From an uncultured Psychroserpens sp. (GTDB taxonomy: Bacteria; Bacteroidota; Bacteroidia; Flavobacteriales; Flavobacteriaceae): DNA of 64,000 bases. Position 1 is the stretch's first letter; each line of letters opens with the position of its first letter. Made by a program: the position numbers and the translations under genes. The notes below the pieces were generated by a model, which did not search any database, had not been told where the DNA came from, and worked only from the letters and a program-made list of their open reading frames with translations. Location of the stretch: contig CANKZZ010000004.1 of NCBI GenBank assembly GCA_947488655.1, positions 1 through 64,000 on the forward strand. Reading direction: 5' to 3'. Positions 56,778 to 63,997 of the stretch are shown here, piece after piece.

Positions 56778-57308
56778 TACGTTTTTTATTTCAGTTTTTG
56801 TCATTCGGATTGTGTCCGTTACTAAACCATTTTTCCAGCCCACATTTTTTTTAGGATTTTTTTCTCGAAGAACAGTATCTATAAAATCATAGAGTTTTTT
56901 CGGTTTTAGATGACAGATAGAATCTCCAATTCCGTTGGTAAACTGTTGGTTTTTCTTATCCAATAAGCTAAAAGTAAACACAAAATCATCTTGTTTTCCG
57001 CTAAATTCTAAACATAAAGTATGTCCATATTCATCCGCAATTTGTGGTTTTCCATTGTGATAAGTCCAAGAAACTTCAGACCAAACTTTTTTAATTACTA
57101 TTTTTCGACCGTTAATTAATGTTAACGTGTCTTTACTAGGTTTAAAGTCAACAACTGTAAATCCATTATTTATTGCATTTTCTCTACTTTTAGAATGTCC
57201 AAAAAGTCCTTCGTTTTTGTTTGAAATTTTTGTCACAAAATCATAAATATAATAGACAGCAAATAGAGATATTAAAATCAGTACATATTTAATTATTCGT
57301 TTCTTCAT
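56772..57308 (-). CDS. single-pass membrane or secreted protein of unknown function (cassette 8)
   Basis: A 178-residue protein with an N-terminal membrane helix (about residues 7-24) and a polar extracytoplasmic domain (VVDFKPSKDTLTLINGRKIV, FVFTFSLLDKKNQQF). The TAA stop is formed by the site core itself (CCCTAAC read on the minus strand), so the gene ends exactly at the recombination core. Unit ends GTTAGGGTAC and GTACCCTAAC are exact complements. Confidence 0.75.
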   Translation of the reverse strand: MKKRIIKYVLILISLFAVYYIYDFVTKISNKNEGLFGHSKSRENAINNGFTVVDFKPSKDTLTLINGRKIVIKKVWSEVSWTYHNGKPQIADEYGHTLCLEFSGKQDDFVFTFSLLDKKNQQFTNGIGDSICHLKPKKLYDFIDTVLREKNPKKNVGWKNGLVTDTIRMTKTEIKNVP

Positions 57309-57327
57309 GTCGCTTTTCTCAAATGTA

Positions 57328-57460
57328 CCCTAACGTGTTTGTGTATGGTTAGTTGCGTGGTTAGGCAACTAATTTAGCAAATAAATTACAGATAGAATAT
57401 TCCGCAGGAATGTTCGTAAGTCGGCAGTGACCTAGCAATTAATTATACACGGTGTTGTAG
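57328..57460 (-). repeat. attC-like site 8
   Basis: 133 bp. Outer cores are CCCTAAC and GTTGTAG. It is nearly identical to site 12 over its full length (centre ATTCCGCAGGAAT), although the outer cores differ. Confidence 0.9.
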
Positions 57461-57470
57461 CACGTTTTTA

Positions 57471-57776
57471 TTACTCAACTTTTCTTTTATTTCCGCAATT
57501 CGCACACAGTTTTGCTTTTGGTGTTCTATATGGTTTTCCGCAATTTTCACAATCAGGTCCGATTTGTTCAAGTGAGTGATGCATAATTGCATTCGGTTCA
57601 GTTTCTCCAAATCCAGTCAAATTATTATAGTATTCCAATAATTCTTTAAATCTCTCTTTTCTATCCGCTTTTGCTATTTTAAATCCGTTTGAGTATAATT
57701 CGGAAGCGATTGTAAACTCTTCTTTATCCAACATTGGAATTTCCATTTTACATCTCCAGCAATATTTAATTTCCAT
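57471..57776 (-). CDS. small zinc-ribbon protein (cassette 9, second gene)
   Basis: A 101-residue protein with CWRC near residue 6 and a C-terminal CENC...CANC zinc-ribbon (residues about 76-95). It is probably cytoplasmic. It lies 1 bp after the preceding membrane-protein gene in the same unit, so the two are cotranscribed. The function is unknown. Confidence 0.75.
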   Translation of the reverse strand: MEIKYCWRCKMEIPMLDKEEFTIASELYSNGFKIAKADRKERFKELLEYYNNLTGFGETEPNAIMHHSLEQIGPDCENCGKPYRTPKAKLCANCGNKRKVE

Positions 57777-57777
57777 T

Positions 57778-58029
57778 TTATTCGATTGTTTGATTTTCTA
57801 AAACAAATTCATCGAACAGTTTTTGTTCATTTTGTTTTTCAGTGGACATTTGAGATAATTTTAAATCACTCATTCCTCTTGGTGAATAGAAAAACGTTTT
57901 CCAAATCGGTCTGTGCTTAATAAAAAGATTTTTTCCACCAAACTCGTCGTGAGTATAGATTCCAATCCAGAATTTTGAGACGATTAAAATTCCGATTATT
58001 AATATTAAAATTCCTGTTTTTCTTTTCAA
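57778..58029 (-). CDS. small membrane protein (cassette 9, first gene), TTG start
   Basis: An 83-residue protein with one membrane helix near the N-terminus (KRKTGILILIIGILIVSKFW). The longer frame to 58092 would start inside attC-like site 9. A TTG at 58029 is preferred because the leader ACATTTGAGAAAA before it is shared with cassette 8, where it precedes the ATG. No family is recognised. Confidence 0.62.
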   Translation of the reverse strand: MKRKTGILILIIGILIVSKFWIGIYTHDEFGGKNLFIKHRPIWKTFFYSPRGMSDLKLSQMSTEKQNEQKLFDEFVLENQTIE

Positions 58030-58051
58030 TTCGTGATTTTTCTCAAATGTG

Positions 58052-58186
58052 CTACAACGGTTTTGTGTATGGTTAGTTGCGTGGTTAAGCAACTAATTTA
58101 GTAAACAAAAACGAACGCGAGAAAATTCCGAAGGAATTTTCCAAATAAGCACTTGCCAAAGCAATTAATTATACACGTTGTTGTGC
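58052..58186 (-). repeat. attC-like site 9
   Basis: 135 bp. Outer cores are CTACAAC and GTTGTGC. The centre AAAATTCCGAAGGAATTTT contains the 8-mer TTCCGAAG by its palindromic form. GTGCTACAAC at the left is the exact complement of the start of cassette 9. Confidence 0.88.
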
Positions 58187-58191
58187 TTTCG

Positions 58192-58974
58192 TTATTTTTC
58201 TTGTTTTAAATAAGCATCAATAGCCTTAATCGTCTTTAGTCCTTCTTTGTGTAGTAACAATCGCACTTTATGATTCAGTAAAATGTTAGCTTTTGTCAAG
58301 CCAAAATTATCTGAAATTATTTTTTTTTGGTCTTCATCTAGGTTTATCAGGGAATTATAAAAATTATAAAATGATTTTTCATTCGAATTTTCTTTCCACC
58401 TTTCTGGCATCCCAAGGTCTGATCCAGAACCTGTTGCGAATAAAGGATAAATATTATCATTATATTTTAAGATGGAATTATTGTGTACGCTCTCTTCTTT
58501 TATGACTTCATCAAATAATCTGTAGTAATATTGAATACTATTTCTTAAAGAATCTGAAGTAATGAGTCCTGTTTTGCCAGACGATTTCATGTCATCAAAA
58601 ACTATATTTTTACCTTCAAACCAATGGATTCCAAAAGCATTACCTGACTTTGAGAGTAATAAAGTAGGGTCTTCAGGTATTGAATCTGATTGCAAATAAC
58701 GTCCCAAATAAGTATAAGAATCTAATCGAATAGTATCCCCTTGAAAAAGCCTTTCTAATTCTGCTAAGTCCTGTTTAATATCTAATTGTATTCTAGCAAG
58801 GTATTTCTTTTCATCAACTTTGTCTTTTCTTATATCATTAAGATTATTTAATTGCAAGGCAATAAGAATACCAATTACAACAAGAATAACTTCTCCAATA
58901 GCATAAATGAAATAATTACTGAGTTTATTTTCAGTTAGTAGTTTTTGTCTAATTTTCCTAAAGAATTTTATCAT
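58192..58974 (-). CDS. DUF6090-like single-pass membrane protein (cassette 10)
   Basis: A 260-residue protein. Its opening MIKFFRKIRQKLLTENKLSN and the helix YAIGEVILVVIGILIALQLN (residues 24-43) are typical of a large flavobacterial family (DUF6090), which occurs in many copies per genome and has no known function. The rest is a helical extracytoplasmic domain. Unit ends GTTGTGCTT and AAGCACAAC are exact complements. Confidence 0.85.
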   Translation of the reverse strand: MIKFFRKIRQKLLTENKLSNYFIYAIGEVILVVIGILIALQLNNLNDIRKDKVDEKKYLARIQLDIKQDLAELERLFQGDTIRLDSYTYLGRYLQSDSIPEDPTLLLSKSGNAFGIHWFEGKNIVFDDMKSSGKTGLITSDSLRNSIQYYYRLFDEVIKEESVHNNSILKYNDNIYPLFATGSGSDLGMPERWKENSNEKSFYNFYNSLINLDEDQKKIISDNFGLTKANILLNHKVRLLLHKEGLKTIKAIDAYLKQEK

Positions 58975-58998
58975 TGGTTAGTGGTTTCTGATAATGAA

Positions 58999-59130
58999 GC
59001 ACAACGTGTACGTGTATGGTTTGTTACGGTCAAGTACGCGATTATTTTTCCGCAGTAACAATATAGTAAAAAGTATGCAAAGATCTTCGTCTTAGCCTGC
59101 TGTAGTAATTAACTATACACGTTGTTAGCT
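58999..59130 (-). repeat. attC-like site 10
   Basis: 132 bp. Outer cores are GCACAAC and GTTAGCT, with standard arms (GTGTACGTGTATGGTTTGTTAC and AATTAACTATACACGTT). The centre is diverged and lacks the GGATTTT-type hairpin. Confidence 0.83.
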
Positions 59131-60602
59131 GTTGTTTTTATTTGCCAAGTTTTAATTGTTCCGTCATAAGAAGCACTTATTATTGTTTTATTATCCAATA
59201 CTTCAATGGATTGGACAAAGTTTTGATGTGCAAATTCCGAAATCAGTTTACCATCTAGATTCCATATTTTTACTTTGTTATCTTCTCCACCTGTTGCAAA
59301 CTGATAATTATTTATAAACTTAATTGTTCTAATTATTCCCGAATGAGCTTTAAATGTTTTAAATTCTACTTGATTATAATCTTTAGACAAAGTTCGAATT
59401 GAAATTTCCCCTTTTAAATTTCCACTAATTAGTTTTCGTGTTAACCTTTTGAAGCTAAGGCTAATAATTGAACAGTCTTCAAAAAATGTTTTTATTGATT
59501 TTTCTGTCTTTAAATTCCAAATTTTAATTGTTCCATCTTCAGAACCTGATGCAATAATGTCTTGGTCTAATTTAATGACTTGCCAAACCCAATTAGTATG
59601 TTCTTTAAATGTTTGTAAAACTTCTCCTTTTAGGTTTGATATTTTGACAGTATTGTCTCCACTACTCGAAGCAAAAGTATAATTATCTAAAGGGCAAAGC
59701 GAAAGTACAATTGCAGAATGAATTTCTATGCTGTTTATAGTTTTGAAGTTTTTCCAAACTAATATTTTGCGGTCTCTAGAACCTGAAATAAAAATATCAT
59801 CACTTATTTTCTTAATACACAAAATTGAGTTTTGATGTCCGTTCAATGAATGTGTTTGTTTGCCAGAGATATTCCAAGATTTTATTTCTTTGTCTCTTCC
59901 TCCACTAAGAATCGTATTATTATCAAATTTGAGTATTGACCAGATGTATCCTAAATGACCAGAAAAAGGCTCTTGTATTTGTTTTGTTAATTCTTTTGAA
60001 TATAGAATATCACTTCTTAAAACAAATTTTTCGCCTTGAGTTAAGGTTTCTCCTTCGTGCCAAATATTATGGTCAAAAATAATAAGGTCTCCTTGCTTTG
60101 GAATGTATGAAGCCCAAATTTCATCCGTTTCTTTTGTTTTGAAAAATAAGGTTCGTCCACCTTTAAATTCAGTTGCACTATTCAAATAAATCATGAACGT
60201 CAACTTAGATTGTGTTGTTTCATTTCGATAATGAACTCCATCGAGATGTCTATGAAAATATTGGTTAGCAGAATATTTACAATATCTAAGTCTATTATTC
60301 AATTCTTTTAAAAGCCAAACTCCATTTTCGGATTGAATAGTTGAATTTATTTTGATTGTTTCTGGTATATATGGTTTTACTTTTTCAAAAAGTTTCTTAG
60401 CTAAATCATCATTATCCATTACAAACCTTTCGTTGTTTCTGTAATAAGTTGGATAATTTGAAATGGCTTTTTTAAATGAGTTTTTAATTCGGGTATCTAA
60501 TAGTTCCGCACATTCTTTTTTAGATAAAAGAGCTGGAATAACAAAACAAGTAGAGTTTGTATCTGGCAGTATATTTTGTATTTCAATTTTCGATTTTATC
60601 AA
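59109..60602 (-). CDS. 2OG-Fe(II) dioxygenase fused to a WD40 propeller (cassette 11, second gene)
   Basis: A 497-residue two-domain protein. Residues about 15-205 form a prolyl-hydroxylase-like 2-oxoglutarate/Fe(II) oxygenase with metal ligands H119, D121 and H182 and 2OG-binding R196. Residues about 210-490 hold seven WD40-type repeats (LSGGRDKEIKSWNISGKQ, FISGSRDRKILVWKNF, and others). The last seven codons (TANNVYS) read through the right arm of attC-like site 10. It overlaps the HD-domain gene by 4 bp. The substrate is unknown; the propeller may recruit a protein target. Confidence 0.86.
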   Translation of the reverse strand: MIKSKIEIQNILPDTNSTCFVIPALLSKKECAELLDTRIKNSFKKAISNYPTYYRNNERFVMDNDDLAKKLFEKVKPYIPETIKINSTIQSENGVWLLKELNNRLRYCKYSANQYFHRHLDGVHYRNETTQSKLTFMIYLNSATEFKGGRTLFFKTKETDEIWASYIPKQGDLIIFDHNIWHEGETLTQGEKFVLRSDILYSKELTKQIQEPFSGHLGYIWSILKFDNNTILSGGRDKEIKSWNISGKQTHSLNGHQNSILCIKKISDDIFISGSRDRKILVWKNFKTINSIEIHSAIVLSLCPLDNYTFASSSGDNTVKISNLKGEVLQTFKEHTNWVWQVIKLDQDIIASGSEDGTIKIWNLKTEKSIKTFFEDCSIISLSFKRLTRKLISGNLKGEISIRTLSKDYNQVEFKTFKAHSGIIRTIKFINNYQFATGGEDNKVKIWNLDGKLISEFAHQNFVQSIEVLDNKTIISASYDGTIKTWQIKTTANNVYS

Positions 60603-61213
60603 AGCGATTCAATTTCTTGTTTTAAGTTCTTTTTGGCTTGTGTTTCAAACTTGTTATAAAAAAAGTTCGTTTTGAATATTCTTTCCATTGACAAGAAATG
60701 ATTTAGTACTTTTTTCCGTCCAGGATTGTAAACTAAGCTAGGATATATTGAATATTCCTTTCTAACGTTTTTGTAATAAATTGAATATGTTTCCCAATTT
60801 TGACCTAATACAGAAAGGTCGGCATCTATAAAATAGTTTGTATCACCGTTTGTTGATTTTATGTGTGATTTGGTGGCTAAAATTTGTTTTTTACATAGTT
60901 CTATTGTTTCATTAGAAACGGAAATTTGTTTCATACGCCTTTCGGCTAGTTCAACACTTTTTTCTTCATTGTCTGATTTTATAGAATTGTAAATTATGTC
61001 GTGATAAAAGAGTGTGAATAGGATGGTTTCCCAGTCCTGTATTTCACTTTTAACATTAGTTAATTGAATAAGTAAATTGTCAAGGTGCTGTAAAGTATGA
61101 TAATGTCTTTTTTTACTTGAATAGTTTTTTTCAATTTCACTCCATAGTTCGCTTTTCAGACTATCACTGTCTGTATAGTTTGACAAAAGTTCTATGAAAG
61201 TTTCTTTTAGCAC
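60599..61213 (-). CDS. HD-domain metal-dependent phosphohydrolase-like protein (cassette 11, first gene)
   Basis: A 204-residue cytoplasmic protein starting with GTG. RHYHTLQHLDNLL near residue 36 and LFYHDIIYN near 68 give the H...HD pattern. FIDADLSVLG near 128 gives the final Asp of predicted HD phosphohydrolases (COG4339-like). The substrate is unknown. It overlaps the dioxygenase-WD40 gene by ATGA, making this one of three two-gene cassettes. Unit ends GTTAGCTGT and ACAGCTAAC are exact complements. Confidence 0.83.
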   Translation of the reverse strand: MLKETFIELLSNYTDSDSLKSELWSEIEKNYSSKKRHYHTLQHLDNLLIQLTNVKSEIQDWETILFTLFYHDIIYNSIKSDNEEKSVELAERRMKQISVSNETIELCKKQILATKSHIKSTNGDTNYFIDADLSVLGQNWETYSIYYKNVRKEYSIYPSLVYNPGRKKVLNHFLSMERIFKTNFFYNKFETQAKKNLKQEIESL

Positions 61214-61230
61214 TATTTTTTTAAAATTAC

Positions 61231-61362
61231 AGCTAACGTGTTCGTGTATGGTTAGTTGCGTTGGCTAGGTCTAAATTAGTAAAAGAAAACGAACCAGAGG
61301 AAAATCCGTAGGATTTTCCGAGTACACACAGAACTAGCAATTAAATATACACGTTGTTACCT
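61231..61362 (-). repeat. attC-like site 11
   Basis: 132 bp. Outer cores are AGCTAAC and GTTACCT, with centre GAAAATCCGTAGGATTTTC. It is close to sites 5-7. Confidence 0.9.
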
Positions 61363-61371
61363 GTAGTTATT

Positions 61372-61959
61372 TTATTGCACTATTTCTGTGTATTGAATTG
61401 GAATTGCTTGTCTAATTTCTCTCCATTTTGTAATATCATCTTCTTCAGACGAATTTATTAATTCCATTAGGTTCTTATCAAATTTCTTTATTGAAAACTC
61501 ATTTCGAGCTTTATTGTATGCGGAATAAATACTTTTTCTAATATTGCGATACTTTTCATACTCCAATTTTTCATTAAACTTAGCCAGAATAATCAAGTTT
61601 TTATTAACTATCAATTTTCCAGAAAGCTCAAATTCTTTTTCAATGGTAATTGGCATTTTTTCGTTTTCAGGACTTGGAATTATATATTTTAGAAGTTCCG
61701 TAGTAATTAAACTGTCTTCAACAAAATTATCCTCAATTGTTACCATTCCATCTTTATTTGTATTAATAATTACAATGTTTCTTTCCTTAATGATAAACGG
61801 ATCAGATTCAGATCTAAAATTGTTCATATAATTATCAAATCCGTATTCGAATTCGATTACTTTGTAATCAGTTTCTATCAATGTTTCAATTTCTTTTTTA
61901 CATGATAAAGCAGTAAATATTAGAAACAGAGATAATATCTTAAGAGAGATTTTTGTCAT
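61372..61959 (-). CDS. lipoprotein of unknown function (cassette 12)
   Basis: A 195-residue lipoprotein (signal ending FTALSC, Cys at about residue 20) with a polar, mixed alpha/beta body. No family is recognised. It is the sole gene of its unit; ends GTTACCTGTA and TACAGGTAAC are exact complements. Confidence 0.75.
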   Translation of the reverse strand: MTKISLKILSLFLIFTALSCKKEIETLIETDYKVIEFEYGFDNYMNNFRSESDPFIIKERNIVIINTNKDGMVTIEDNFVEDSLITTELLKYIIPSPENEKMPITIEKEFELSGKLIVNKNLIILAKFNEKLEYEKYRNIRKSIYSAYNKARNEFSIKKFDKNLMELINSSEEDDITKWREIRQAIPIQYTEIVQ

Positions 61960-61965
61960 AATTAC

Positions 61966-62098
61966 AGGTAACGTTGTTGTGTATGGTTAGTTGCGTGGTT
62001 AAGCAACTAATTTAGCAAATAAATCACAGATAGAATATTCCGCAGGAATGTTCGTAAGTCGGCAGTGACCAAGCAATTAATTATACACGGTGTTAGCA
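61966..62098 (-). repeat. attC-like site 12
   Basis: 133 bp. Outer cores are AGGTAAC and GTTAGCA, with centre ATTCCGCAGGAAT. It is nearly identical to site 8. Confidence 0.9.
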
Positions 62099-62107
62099 AA
62101 TCGGTTT

Positions 62108-62449
62108 TTAATTCCTAAAATTTATATCAAGAGCAGAATCAGAAAGTATATATTCCCAAATCGGTATAAAAGTCAAAACGATTAAAAAAATCGAAAGAAA
62201 TATTCCAACTATTCCAATTCGATTTCTATTCCGTACAGATTTGATTCCGAGTAAAAGTCCGAGTAATCCAATTCCTATTGCGATTAATTTATTCAATTTT
62301 CCACTTGTAACTATTGTAGGGCTTAAATCCGAATCGCTTTGCATTTTTGATAATTCAGTTAGGAATAATTCCGATGTTTGAATGTTAAACCAAATCACAA
62401 ATAAAATTCCAATTAGAGCTATTATTATCGATATTGTTCCTGTTTTCAT
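62108..62449 (-). CDS. small membrane protein of unknown function (cassette 13)
   Basis: A 113-residue protein with three hydrophobic segments (about residues 4-24, 52-66 and 76-96). No family is recognised. Unit ends GTTAGCAAA and TTTGCTAAC are exact complements. Confidence 0.75.
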   Translation of the reverse strand: MKTGTISIIIALIGILFVIWFNIQTSELFLTELSKMQSDSDLSPTIVTSGKLNKLIAIGIGLLGLLLGIKSVRNRNRIGIVGIFLSIFLIVLTFIPIWEYILSDSALDINFRN

Positions 62450-62465
62450 TTTTTGGTCAACTGTT

Positions 62466-62597
62466 TGCTAACGGTTTTGTGTATGATTTCGTTGCGTGTT
62501 TAAGCAACTAATTTAGCAAATACAAACTGAATAGAAAATCCGCGAGGATTTTCTTAAGTAGGCTAGTACTAGCAATTAATTATACACGTTGTTGTAA
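62466..62597 (-). repeat. attC-like site 13
   Basis: 132 bp. Outer cores are TGCTAAC and GTTGTAA, with centre AGAAAATCCGCGAGGATTTTCT. The left arm reads GTGTATGATTTCGTTGCG, shared with site 14. Confidence 0.9.
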
Positions 62598-62605
62598 CCA
62601 GTTTT

Positions 62606-62983
62606 TCACTCCACTTTTTCATAATAATGATTCAAGTCGTAATTCAATATAATTTTCGGCTTTTCAAAAACTTTATTGCTGAAATATGTACTATGTCCAG
62701 CTTGTCCGAATTCATATTCGTAAGTCCAGTCAATTTCGGTTGTTAGTATTCCGTAACTAACTTCATAAGTTCCATTTCCATAAAATCCGCTCTTAAATGT
62801 TCCGTCAGATTTTAAATTCAGCGTGTCTGCTTTGTGAGGTGATTCCACACAGCAAGGTTCATTTCCGTAATTAGTATTTACATAAATTCCAACTACACTA
62901 TTTTTTGTCATAGGAATATTACATCGCAATACTGAAATTCCAATAATTAAAATTATTCCGATTGCGAAAAGTATGCGTTTCAT
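62606..62983 (-). CDS. small lipoprotein of unknown function (cassette 14, second gene)
   Basis: A 125-residue protein with a lipobox ending SVLRC (Cys about residue 21) and a beta-rich domain (SVVGIYVNTNYGNEPCCVES). Related small lipoproteins occur singly in Bacteroidetes, but no named family is recognised. It overlaps the upstream membrane-protein gene by ATGA. Confidence 0.75.
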   Translation of the reverse strand: MKRILFAIGIILIIGISVLRCNIPMTKNSVVGIYVNTNYGNEPCCVESPHKADTLNLKSDGTFKSGFYGNGTYEVSYGILTTEIDWTYEYEFGQAGHSTYFSNKVFEKPKIILNYDLNHYYEKVE

Positions 62984-63336
62984 TTAATTTTAGGTTTGAA
63001 AATCAAAATCGCAAAGGTTGTAATGAAAATAATTAAAGGTATCTGAAACGCCAAATAGTTAAACTTTTCAATTGGTATTTCTGTTAAACGTCTAATTAAT
63101 GGTGTTAGCATTAGCCCAAAAATCAGGATTCTAAAAATTTTCCTTTTAAAATGTTTCGTAAAAAACGAAATAAGTCCAATTAATCCAATAATTGCAAAAA
63201 TTTGGTCATTATTTCCAAATTCAAAACTTGTCCAAAATAGCCATATGATAAATGGAATTCCAATCATTTGTCCCATTAGAATTATGAGAGAATATGAAGT
63301 CAAAGAAATGGTCTTTATGATGGTTTCAAATTTCAA
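62980..63336 (-). CDS. small polytopic membrane protein (cassette 14, first gene), TTG start
   Basis: A 118-residue protein with about four hydrophobic segments. The start is a TTG at 63336 in the context CGAAATTGAAATTTG, similar to the TTG start of cassette 9. Unit ends GTTGTAACCA and TGGTTACAAC are exact complements. The function is unknown. Confidence 0.72.
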   Translation of the reverse strand: MKFETIIKTISLTSYSLIILMGQMIGIPFIIWLFWTSFEFGNNDQIFAIIGLIGLISFFTKHFKRKIFRILIFGLMLTPLIRRLTEIPIEKFNYLAFQIPLIIFITTFAILIFKPKIK

Positions 63337-63359
63337 TTTCGAGGTTTTTCTTAAATTGG

Positions 63360-63491
63360 TTACAACGTGTTTGTGTATGATTTCGTTGCGTGTTTAAGCA
63401 CTAAAGTTAGCAAATAAATCACAGATAGAAAGTCCGCGAGGACTTTCGTAAGTAAGCTTTAACTAGCAATGAATTATACACGGTGTTGTAA
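63360..63491 (-). repeat. attC-like site 14
   Basis: 132 bp. Outer cores are TTACAAC and GTTGTAA, with centre GAAAGTCCGCGAGGACTTTC, where compensating changes (AGTCC with GGACT) keep the hairpin. Confidence 0.9.
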
Positions 63492-63499
63492 AACGTTTT

Positions 63500-63997
63500 T
63501 TATTTAAATTTCAAATTCTCATTTAACTCATTTCGGAATATTTTCATATTTTTTTTCATAGTGTAATATGGGAAAATCAATATCAATGTTGCTATTGGAA
63601 CAAACAATATTAATGCAGGATAAGCTTCTTTTATTATGATTACAGAAAATAATATCAAAAAGAATATTGGTCCAATTATTATCGCAAGTGTTGAGATTTC
63701 ATCATATCCGAAAATTTTCACGTTTAGTTTGGTTTTCTGATTTTCCACACTTATTATTCCAACAGCATTAGACGATTGAATATTCAGATTCATAAACTTT
63801 CTTTTTTTTCTCAAAGTGAATTTATTATCTCCTACTTTTCCGCAAAATATTTTTTTTGAACGATATAATTCGTCTAATAAAATAGGTGTTTCTTCATCAA
63901 CAATCAGTTTGATTCTTTTCTGAAATTCTTTTGGTTCAATATCATATTCAAACACCAAGGAATCAATTAACTTTAATTTTTTAAATAGACTTTCCAT
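63500..63997 (-). CDS. membrane protein of unknown function (cassette 15)
   Basis: A 165-residue protein with two adjacent hydrophobic helices (about residues 101-121 and 124-147) after a polar N-terminal half. The start codon is 3 bp from the window edge. The other end of its unit lies outside, so the array continues to the right. No family is recognised. Confidence 0.72.
   Translation of the reverse strand: MESLFKKLKLIDSLVFEYDIEPKEFQKRIKLIVDEETPILLDELYRSKKIFCGKVGDNKFTLRKKRKFMNLNIQSSNAVGIISVENQKTKLNVKIFGYDEISTLAIIIGPIFFLILFSVIIIKEAYPALILFVPIATLILIFPYYTMKKNMKIFRNELNENLKFK

Noticed and set aside
58030-58092. Start codon of the cassette 9 membrane protein inside attC-like site 9
   Set aside because: The residues encoded there come from the repeated arm and the leader shared with cassette 8 supports the TTG at 58029.
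42085-63491. Regularly repeated palindromes could be a CRISPR array
   Set aside because: The repeats are about 130 bp, diverge in the centre, and are separated by whole genes of 0.3 to 3.3 kb; no short constant repeat-spacer pattern and no cas genes are present.
42085-63491. Repeats as ordinary Rho-independent terminators or REP elements
   Set aside because: They are far longer than terminators, lack T runs at a constant side, and their outer bases are tied to the gene unit by complementarity, which REP elements would not show.
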